From Candidatus Omnitrophota bacterium (GTDB lineage Bacteria; Omnitrophota; Gorgyraeia; Gorgyraeales; Gorgyraeaceae), in NCBI GenBank assembly GCA_018901615.1, contig JAHIEN010000079.1:1-13753 (forward strand): a stretch of 13,753 nt of DNA. Direction: 5' to 3'. Under the pieces are notes generated by a model. It saw only the letters and a list, made by a program, of their open reading frames with translations. It had not been told where the DNA came from and did not search any database. Positions 6,840 to 12,381 of this stretch are shown here, one piece after another; position 1 is the first letter of the stretch, and every line of letters begins with the position of its first letter. The position numbers and the translations under genes were made by a program.

Positions 6840-7778
6840 TTAATCAAATAGACAACTTACCGATTCTTCGTTGTGAATCCTTTTTATAGCCTCTGCCAGA
6901 AGAGGCGCTATGGACAAGACCTTGATCTTTTTATGTTTCTTTCCATTCTCAACAGGTATGGTATTTGTTACAAACAGCTTTTTTAGGAAAGATGGTTCTA
7001 TGCGCTTAATAGCAGGGCCTGATAATACAGGATGCGTAATGGCGGCGTAGACATCCTTTGCCCCTGCCTTTTTCAGGGCAGCTGCCGCCTCTACCAAAGA
7101 ACCTGCCGTGGCCACAAGGTCGTCTATAATCAAGGCATTTTTGCCTTTTACTTCACCCAGTATATTCATGACCTCTGTATCTTCCGCCGAAATCCTTCTT
7201 TTATCTACTATGGCTAAAGGAGACTCCAGTCTCTTTGCGTATGCCCTTGCCATCTTAATGCCGCCGACATCTGGCGAAACTACAACAATATTCTTTACCT
7301 TAAGAGTATTAAAATAATCTACGAATGTGGTCACTGCGTAAAGATGGTCCATTGGGATATCAAAAAATCCCTGGATCTGGCCAGCATGCAGATCCACTGT
7401 CAGGACCCTGTCCGCGCCTGCTGTGGTTATTAGATTCGCGACCAATTTCGCTGTAATAGGGACGCGGGGCTGGTCTTTACGGTCCTGCCTAGCGTATCCA
7501 AAATAAGGCAATACCGCTGTGATCCTTTTTGCAGACGCCCTTTTAAGCGCGTCTATCAGGATCAAGAGCTCCATGAGGTTGTTATTGGATGGCGGGCAGG
7601 TTGACTGTATGATAAACACATCCTTGCCGCGCACGTTCTCTTCTATCTTTACCCGTATCTCGCCTTCGCTAAAAGTGCTCACAAACGCCTTTGATAAGGG
7701 CATGTCTAAATATTTTACTATCTCTTTAGCAAGCGCAGGGTTGGAATTTCCTGTAAAAATAGAAGCTGTCCTATTCAT
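6840..7778 (-). CDS. prs: Ribose-phosphate pyrophosphokinase (PRPP synthetase)
   Basis: Prs transfers pyrophosphate from ATP to ribose 5-phosphate, giving PRPP for nucleotides, histidine, tryptophan and NAD. The 312-residue product is full length. It shows Y-A-R-Q-D-R-K near 95-101, catalytic H131 in D-L-H-A-G-Q-I-Q-G-F-F, and the flexible-loop residues K193 and R195. The PRPP/ribose-phosphate loop reads D219-D-L-V-A223-T-A-G-S, whereas the usual motif is D-D-x-x-D-T-x-G-T; the third aspartate is alanine (codon GCC at 7112-7110). The Shine-Dalgarno GAGGT overlaps the glmU stop, and the genes are 8 bp apart, suggesting coupling. Ribose 5-phosphate can be supplied by the split transketolase upstream. 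Confidence 0.96.
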   Translation of the reverse strand: MNRTASIFTGNSNPALAKEIVKYLDMPLSKAFVSTFSEGEIRVKIEENVRGKDVFIIQSTCPPSNNNLMELLILIDALKRASAKRITAVLPYFGYARQDRKDQPRVPITAKLVANLITTAGADRVLTVDLHAGQIQGFFDIPMDHLYAVTTFVDYFNTLKVKNIVVVSPDVGGIKMARAYAKRLESPLAIVDKRRISAEDTEVMNILGEVKGKNALIIDDLVATAGSLVEAAAALKKAGAKDVYAAITHPVLSGPAIKRIEPSFLKKLFVTNTIPVENGKKHKKIKVLSIAPLLAEAIKRIHNEESVSCLFD

Positions 7779-7786
7779 TATTTACC

Positions 7787-9040
7787 TCACTTTTTTAGTA
7801 TTCGCGCTGGTACGCCTACGACCGTCTTCCCCGCCGGGACATTATGATTTTTTGTCACTACACTGCCGGCCCCTGTTCTTGCCCCTTTTCCGATCCTGAC
7901 AGGTGCCACCAGTATAGTGCCTGTGCCGATAAAGGCATTGTCTTCTATTATGGTATTATGTTTATTCTTGCCGTCGTAATTTGCTATTATGGTACCGGCG
8001 CCTATATTTACATTTTTCCCTATTATAGTATCACCTATATAGCACTGGTGATTGACCTTTGTAGATCTACCTATCCTGGAACGCACTATTTCCACAAAAT
8101 TACCGATGGAAACATCGTCATCTATTAAGGTGCCTGGCCTGAGTCTTGCAAAAGGACCTATAGAACAATTTAAACCTATTTTAACATCATTCTCGATAAA
8201 AGTATAGGGGTATATTATCGTGTCCTTGTCAATAATTACATCCTCTGATATATACGTATTGTAAGGGTCGACAACTGTCACGCCTTTCCGCGTTATTTTA
8301 TCAAGCGCCCTGCGTCTCACGATCTGTTCGACCTTATTCAGGTCTTCACGCGTATTGACTCCAAGGAATTCTTCAGGGTCATTGCTAGTCACGGATTCTA
8401 CCGGTATATTGGATTTTGCCAGGAGCTCTATAACATCCGTTAGATAGTATTCCTTTTTTCTCTCATTAGGCTTGATTTTTCCCAGAGACTCAAACAAGAT
8501 CTCTTTATTGAAACAATACACTCCAACATTGATCTCCTCGATGACCTTTTCATAAATCGAGGCGTCCAGTTCTTCAATTATCTTAATGATCCTTTTATTA
8601 GAAGACCGCCCGATCCTTCCGTATCCTGTCGGATTTTTCATGTTAGCAGTCAAGAGCGTGCATCCAGCCCGCGTGGCCATGTGACGGTCTATAATCTTAC
8701 TCAGCGTCTCTGCGGTCACAAGGCAAACATCGCCATATAAGATCAGGACTGTATTTATTTTTTTGTCTTTCATAAGTGCTGCCTTTGCCTTCAAAACAGC
8801 GTCGCCTGTGCCCAGGAACTCCGGTTGTGTTACACATTTAATGCCCCCCAGCTTGTCTTTGACCAGCCTTGCCTTATGACCCACAACCGCTACGATCTTA
8901 CTGATGCCCGCGGATTTTATCGTACCAATGAGATAATATATCATAGGCCTTCCGCAAACAGGATGAAGCACTTTAGGCAGAGATGATTTCATCCTTGTGC
9001 CTTCTCCCGCGGCTAATATTATTGCGGCGATGTTATTCAT
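7787..9040 (-). CDS. glmU: Bifunctional GlmU (GlcN-1-P acetyltransferase / GlcNAc-1-P uridylyltransferase)
   Basis: GlmU makes UDP-GlcNAc for peptidoglycan and LPS. The N-terminal uridylyltransferase (about 1-230) has L-A-A-G-E-G-T-R-M-K (9-18), K23, the G-T-G near 77-79, D104 in Y-G-D and N229 in G-V-N. The C-terminal left-handed beta-helix has R-L-R-P-G, catalytic H331 in K-V-N-H-Q-C-Y, Y334 and N354-Y-D-G (E. coli H363, Y366, N386), so both activities should be present. At 417 residues it is shorter than E. coli GlmU (456). The helix seems to lack about 20 residues, roughly one turn, before G-P-F-A-R-L-R-P-G, and the C-terminal tail is short. ATG at 9040 has AGGA nine bases upstream. It sits after tRNA-Gln and couples to prs. 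Confidence 0.95.
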   Translation of the reverse strand: MNNIAAIILAAGEGTRMKSSLPKVLHPVCGRPMIYYLIGTIKSAGISKIVAVVGHKARLVKDKLGGIKCVTQPEFLGTGDAVLKAKAALMKDKKINTVLILYGDVCLVTAETLSKIIDRHMATRAGCTLLTANMKNPTGYGRIGRSSNKRIIKIIEELDASIYEKVIEEINVGVYCFNKEILFESLGKIKPNERKKEYYLTDVIELLAKSNIPVESVTSNDPEEFLGVNTREDLNKVEQIVRRRALDKITRKGVTVVDPYNTYISEDVIIDKDTIIYPYTFIENDVKIGLNCSIGPFARLRPGTLIDDDVSIGNFVEIVRSRIGRSTKVNHQCYIGDTIIGKNVNIGAGTIIANYDGKNKHNTIIEDNAFIGTGTILVAPVRIGKGARTGAGSVVTKNHNVPAGKTVVGVPARILKK

Positions 9041-9075
9041 GTATGCGATTCCTAAATTGTTACTAATTTGGCCCC

Positions 9076-9165
9076 TCGACGCGCCCTGAGTGTTAGTCGG
9101 ATGAGCTTGCTCGGGACCATGGTGAGCAAGCTAAAAATTGCTGTTGCAATTTTTTGGCGCGTCGA
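9076..9165 (-). repeat. Nested palindromic element (three-stem fold) between tRNA-Gln and glmU
   Basis: An outer perfect 10-bp inverted repeat, TCGACGCGCC (9076-9085) and GGCGCGTCGA (9156-9165), encloses two further hairpins. One is AGCTTGCTC/GAGCAAGCT (9104-9112/9124-9132) with the palindrome ACCATGGT in its loop. The other is AAAAATTGC/GCAATTTTT (9133-9141/9146-9154) with a 4-base loop. Together they can fold as a three-way junction in RNA or extruded DNA. It begins four bases after the encoded CCA of tRNA-Gln. It may be a dispersed palindromic (REP/MITE-like) repeat, or a structured leader of glmU that also separates the tRNA. Confidence 0.7.
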
Positions 9166-9169
9166 ACCA

Positions 9170-9243
9170 TGGCTGGGACGTGTGGATTCGAACCACAATA
9201 CCGAGATCCAAATTCTCGTGTCCTACCATTGAACGACGTCCCA
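9170..9243 (-). tRNA. tRNA-Gln (anticodon UUG), CCA encoded
   Basis: The complete cloverleaf folds by eye. The acceptor stem is TGGGACG/CGTCCCA (9243-9237/9180-9174) with the U1-A72 pair typical of tRNA-Gln. The D arm is GTTC/GGAC. The anticodon stem is CGAGA/TCTCG with loop ATTTGGA, so the anticodon is TTG. The variable loop has four bases, and the T arm is TGTGG/CCACA with loop TTCGAAT. The discriminator is G (9173) and CCA is encoded at 9172-9170. It lies between spoVG and glmU on the same strand, so it may be excised from a longer mRNA. No dedicated promoter is evident. Confidence 0.97.
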
Positions 9244-9248
9244 CTATC

Positions 9249-9326
9249 AGTAACCTGTAACCAGTAACCAGGAACTAGGAAAAATAAAAACTTGTGCGCT
9301 TACATAATTCCTGGTTACAGGTTACT
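9249..9326 (-). repeat. GGTTAC-type repeat with 16-bp inverted arms, overlapping the spoVG 3' end
   Basis: AGTAACCTGTAACCAG (9249-9264) and CTGGTTACAGGTTACT (9311-9326) are perfect 16-bp inverted arms 46 bp apart. A second register pairs TAACCAGGAA (9265-9274) with TTCCTGGTTA (9308-9317). On the minus strand the tRNA-side arm is a tandem of three GGTTAC units. The spoVG-side arm encodes the last residues S-N-L and the stop codon of SpoVG. It could act as a transcript-end hairpin between spoVG and the tRNA, or be a mobile intergenic repeat. Confidence 0.7.
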
Positions 9327-9719
9327 TGTCCCTTTTTTATTCTTCTCCTGCTCGTACGCCTCCATTACCTTTTTCTGTATAGACTCCCTGCACTCGATGG
9401 TTATAGGATGCGCTATATCTTTGTGCTCTGACTGCCGCGCGTCATGCTGCTGTTCCGGAGTAATAGGCTCTATGCGTTTTGCCGGGATTTTTGACCCGCA
9501 TTCGTTGCAAAATTTGCTCCTTACCTCGTTTTTGTGTCCGCATTTTGGGCAAGAGTCTTTCATTTTACGCGACGGCATTGCCACAAAAAGCCCTGTCTTG
9601 CCTTCTATAATTTTTATATTCCTCACCACAAACACGTTGTCAATAGTTATAGTGGCGTACGCTCGGAGCTTGTTGTTAAGTCCCTCTTTGGGAAATATCC
9701 TGATTTCGGTTATCTCCAT
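9315..9719 (-). CDS. spoVG: SpoVG-family nucleic-acid-binding regulator with inserted zinc ribbon
   Basis: SpoVG proteins are small regulators that bind DNA and RNA. I place the start at ATG 9719 (134 residues): AGGAGG lies five bases upstream and the product then begins M-E-I-T-E-I-R-I-F, as expected. A longer frame from 9755 would overlap ispE. Family motifs are F-V-V-R-N-I-K-I-I-E-G (30-40), G-L-F-V-A-M-P-S (43-50) and D-I-A-H-P-I (101-106). Between the last two, where Bacillus SpoVG has about eight residues, this protein has an insertion of about 45. It contains C57-P-K-C60-G, ten residues, then C71-N-E-C74-G, a typical zinc-ribbon arrangement. The C-terminal T-S-N-L comes from a repeat element. 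The spoVG-glmU-prs-ctc-pth order matches Bacillus. Confidence 0.93.
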   Translation of the reverse strand: MEITEIRIFPKEGLNNKLRAYATITIDNVFVVRNIKIIEGKTGLFVAMPSRKMKDSCPKCGHKNEVRSKFCNECGSKIPAKRIEPITPEQQHDARQSEHKDIAHPITIECRESIQKKVMEAYEQEKNKKGTSNL

Positions 9720-9724
9720 AGAAG

Positions 9725-9730
9725 CCTCCT
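9725..9730 (-). promoter_or_regulatory. Shine-Dalgarno that decides the spoVG start
   Basis: AGGAGG at 9730-9725 lies five bases from ATG 9719 and overlaps the ispE stop codon (9732-9730). The upstream in-frame ATG at 9755 lies inside ispE with no family-like sequence behind it. Confidence 0.8.
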
Positions 9731-10602
9731 CAATTTTTACAACTTGACGCAACAAAAACTTCCATGCCCTGCTTCCTGGGCAGGCCCTTTGCTATTTTCA
9801 TCGCCTCCCCTCTATCCTTGAACACGCAGAAAACCGAAGGCCCGCTTCCTGATAAAAAACCAGGCCTTGCCCCAGAGTCTCGCAAGATCTTCTTTGCGGC
9901 GCTAACAGGGCCACTGTTATAGCCCAGCGCCTTTTCGAAAATATTATAATAAGACTTTTGTAAAAAAACCAGGTTTCTGGTCTTGATTGCTGAAGTTACT
10001 TTTTCAATATCACCCTTACCAAAGTCCGAGCTGTAATAATCAAGCCTTGAGTACATCTCTTTGGTCGACTTAGGCGCGTCTGGTTTGATTATTATATGGG
10101 AAATATCCCAGTCAACATCTATGGCCTTCAGGTCCTCGCCTGTGCCGCAGGCTGCGGCAAATGTATTGTCGAGCAAAAAAAATGGGACGTCTTTACCTGT
10201 CAGAGACGCTATTGCAAAAAGCCTGTCCCGTGAAACGCCGAGTCCGAACTTATCATTTACAGCGCGCAGTACTGCCGCCGCATCCGAGGAACCTCCTCCC
10301 AGGCCAGCGGCTACTGGAATTTTTTTCTTTATAATAATCTCCAGGCCGAGATCTGCATTTGCCTCGCTTAAAAGCATGGTTAAGGCCTTATATACAATAT
10401 TGCCCCTGCCGCCAGGGCACACTGCCGGCTCTACGTTAATCTCAAGACCGCTCACAACAGGCCTTTCTCTTATAATTACCTCGTCTCTCAAGTCTATTTT
10501 TTCAAAGATCGTTTCTATATTATGGTAACCGTCCGGCCGCTTATCAATTACATCCAAAAACAGATTAAGTTTTGCAGGGGCATAGACGGTGAATTCGCGC
10601 AT
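9730..10602 (-). CDS. ispE: 4-diphosphocytidyl-2-C-methyl-D-erythritol kinase
   Basis: IspE phosphorylates CDP-methylerythritol with ATP in the MEP (non-mevalonate) isoprenoid pathway. The 290-residue product is a GHMP-family kinase of normal length. It shows the N-terminal A-P-A-K11-L-N-L motif and the phosphate-binding loop P96-V-A-A-G-L-G-G-G-S-S-D107. A catalytic-aspartate region, G-K-D138-V-P-F-F, and the C-terminal motif L-S-G-S-G-P-S-V-F are also present. ATG at 10602 is four bases past the transketolase C-half stop and has no clear Shine-Dalgarno, so translation probably depends on coupling. The 3' end carries the spoVG Shine-Dalgarno. Linkage to prs, rplY and pth is widely conserved. 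Confidence 0.96.
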   Translation of the reverse strand: MREFTVYAPAKLNLFLDVIDKRPDGYHNIETIFEKIDLRDEVIIRERPVVSGLEINVEPAVCPGGRGNIVYKALTMLLSEANADLGLEIIIKKKIPVAAGLGGGSSDAAAVLRAVNDKFGLGVSRDRLFAIASLTGKDVPFFLLDNTFAAACGTGEDLKAIDVDWDISHIIIKPDAPKSTKEMYSRLDYYSSDFGKGDIEKVTSAIKTRNLVFLQKSYYNIFEKALGYNSGPVSAAKKILRDSGARPGFLSGSGPSVFCVFKDRGEAMKIAKGLPRKQGMEVFVASSCKN

Positions 10603-10606
10603 AGAT

Positions 10607-11551
10607 TTATGAATTTTGTTTTCTTTTTATCGCCTTCTTTGCCGCCTTCACAATATCAGAAGCTGTCAGTTCAAATATCTTAAAAAGTTCTACAGGATCG
10701 CCTGACTCGCCAAACCTGTCATTTACGCCTATAAACTCGATAGGGACCGGACATTCGCGGGCCAAGATCTCGCTGACAGCGCTGCCCATGCCCCCCATGA
10801 TCGTATGTTCCTCAGCAGTAACAATGGCCCCTGTGTCTCTGGCTGCATTAATAATAAGATCCGCGTCAATGGGTTTTATTGTATGAAGGTTTATTACCCT
10901 TGCGTTAATGCCTTCCTTCTTGAGTGTATCGTGGGCCAGCAATGCCTCATAGACTTCGCAGCCACAGGCTATAATGGTTACGTCGTTACCTTTTTTGAGA
11001 ACATTCGCCTTGCCTATTACAAAACTGTCCTCTGGCTTAGTTATCACCGGCACCCCGCTTCTCCCCAGCCTGATGTATACAGGGCCTTCATGAGAAGCGC
11101 TCGCTATAGTGGCTTTTTTTGCCTCAATGGCATCGCACGGGACAAGGACTGTCATGTTCGGCAACACCCTCATCAGCGTAATCTCTTCTATTGCCTGATG
11201 CGTAGGGCCGTCAGGGCCTACTGAGATCCCTCCATGCGTCCCTATTATCACCACGTTCAGATCCATATAGGCCACAGATACCCTGATCTGGTCCCATGCC
11301 CTGCCTGCCGCAAAAACACCAAACGTGCACGCGAACGGCCTCTTGCCTGCCAGGGCGAAACCAGCGGCAGTCGAGATCATATCCTGCTCGCTCACCCCCA
11401 TCGAGAAAAACCTTTCAGGAAATTTCTTTTTAAACCAGCCCGCTCGGGTGGAATCAGTCAGATCCGCAGAAAGCACTACTATATCTTGCCGTTTCGCGCC
11501 GAGCTCAAGAACGCCCTCGCCGAAACCGTCTCTTGTGGGTTTCATTTGCAT
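10607..11551 (-). CDS. Transketolase, C-terminal half (split enzyme)
   Basis: This 314-residue subunit carries the pyrimidine-binding and C-terminal domains of transketolase. Together with the N-half it would move two-carbon units between sugar phosphates using thiamine diphosphate. The catalytic glutamate is E55 in M-G-V-S-E-Q-D-M. Aromatic cofactor contacts lie in F-A-C-T-F-G-V-F (73-80), and H118 is in D-G-P-T-H-Q. The C-terminal domain (from about 185) has T-A-E-E-H-T-I-M-G-G-M-G-S-A-V. ATG at 11551 lies two bases after the N-half stop, with GGGAGAG ten bases upstream. Such split transketolases are usual in archaea and many anaerobic bacteria. The pair could instead be a related two-subunit ketolase acting on other sugars. 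Confidence 0.92.
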   Translation of the reverse strand: MQMKPTRDGFGEGVLELGAKRQDIVVLSADLTDSTRAGWFKKKFPERFFSMGVSEQDMISTAAGFALAGKRPFACTFGVFAAGRAWDQIRVSVAYMDLNVVIIGTHGGISVGPDGPTHQAIEEITLMRVLPNMTVLVPCDAIEAKKATIASASHEGPVYIRLGRSGVPVITKPEDSFVIGKANVLKKGNDVTIIACGCEVYEALLAHDTLKKEGINARVINLHTIKPIDADLIINAARDTGAIVTAEEHTIMGGMGSAVSEILARECPVPIEFIGVNDRFGESGDPVELFKIFELTASDIVKAAKKAIKRKQNS

Positions 11552-11553
11552 AG

Positions 11554-12381
11554 TTATTTATCTCTCCCTAATTCCTTTATGGCCCTTTCCATTTCCTCTT
11601 TGCTTGGCGCTACTCCGTGGTATCTGTTCTGGTTTTCCAGGAAAGAAACGCCTTTGCCTTTTACTGTATGAGCAATGATGACAGTGGGTTTCCCCTTTAT
11701 GCTCTCCGCCTTGTCATACGCAGCCGTTACTTCCTGCAGACTGTGTCCGTCTATTTCCAATACTTCCCAGTTAAACGCCTTCCATTTTTCTTTAAGCGGT
11801 TCAAGATTTTTTATCTCTTCTGTCCTGCCGTCTATCTGAAATTTATTGTTATCTATTATGCCGCACACGTTATCCAGCTTGTAATGGGCCGCGGTAAGCA
11901 CGGCCTCCCATATCTGGCCCTCATCAAGTTCGCCGTCGCCCATAATGCAATAGACGCGTTTTTTATCTTTATCCAGCCTTGCGGCAAGGGCATATCCATT
12001 TGTTATGGAAAGTCCCTGGCCCAATGACCCGCTTGAAACCTCTATACCTGGCAGGCCTTTTTGAGGATGGCCCTGCAATCTCGTGCCTGTCTTACGTAAT
12101 GTGCAAAGTTCTTCTTTTTTGAAAAAATTCATGTGCGCGAGCACAGCGTAAAGCGCGGGGCAGCCATGACCCTTTGAAAGTATAAATATATCCCGCGTCT
12201 CGCACAATGGCTTTTCAGGGTCGCATCTGAATTTATAAAAATAGAGCCCGACCAGGAGCTCTACCATTGACAATGACCCGCCGGTATGGCCCGAGCCGGC
12301 ACAGGTAAGCATTTTTAATATATCTATGCGTATATCCCTGGCAATTCTTTCCAGATCTTTGATGTTCGGCTTTTTTATCAT
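11554..12381 (-). CDS. Transketolase, N-terminal half (split enzyme)
   Basis: This 275-residue subunit carries the thiamine-diphosphate (pyrophosphate-binding) domain. Motifs are G-S-G-H32-T-G-G-S-L, L-S-K-G-H-G-C-P (68-75), G-H-P near 104-106, and G-S-L-G-Q-G-L-S. The diphosphate and metal motif runs from G148-D-G to N178-N179. It ends where full-length transketolase would pass into the pyrimidine domain, which the next gene supplies. Its ATG overlaps the upstream TPR gene stop as ATGA (12381-12378), so it is probably translated by coupling. The complete N-half motifs and the adjacent complete C-half argue for a natural split rather than a frameshift. Confidence 0.93.
   Translation of the reverse strand: MIKKPNIKDLERIARDIRIDILKMLTCAGSGHTGGSLSMVELLVGLYFYKFRCDPEKPLCETRDIFILSKGHGCPALYAVLAHMNFFKKEELCTLRKTGTRLQGHPQKGLPGIEVSSGSLGQGLSITNGYALAARLDKDKKRVYCIMGDGELDEGQIWEAVLTAAHYKLDNVCGIIDNNKFQIDGRTEEIKNLEPLKEKWKAFNWEVLEIDGHSLQEVTAAYDKAESIKGKPTVIIAHTVKGKGVSFLENQNRYHGVAPSKEEMERAIKELGRDK

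Noticed and set aside
9133..9154. AAAAATTGC/GCAATTTTT hairpin as an intrinsic terminator after tRNA-Gln
   Set aside because: The stem is A/U-rich with only two G-C pairs and no following U-run on the transcribed strand. It is better read as part of the larger nested element.
9158..9195. TGGTTCGA just after tRNA-Gln repeats an 8-mer from its T arm, suggesting an integration-site duplication
   Set aside because: Eight bases is too short, there is no integrase, and neighbouring genes are conserved housekeeping genes with no inserted island.
9292..9747. 151-codon plus-strand open frame opposite spoVG
   Set aside because: It is antisense to a gene with clear family motifs and a good Shine-Dalgarno. 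The product is low-complexity and matches nothing I recognise.
9719..9755. Longer spoVG start at 9755 (12 extra residues)
   Set aside because: It overlaps ispE by 26 bp, lacks a suitable ribosome-binding site, and the extra residues have no counterpart in the family. ATG 9719 has AGGAGG at ideal spacing.
11552..11556. Two transketolase halves as one gene broken by a frameshift or stop
   Set aside because: The C-half has its own ATG with a Shine-Dalgarno-like GGGAGAG. Both halves end at domain borders, and split transketolases are a known natural form.
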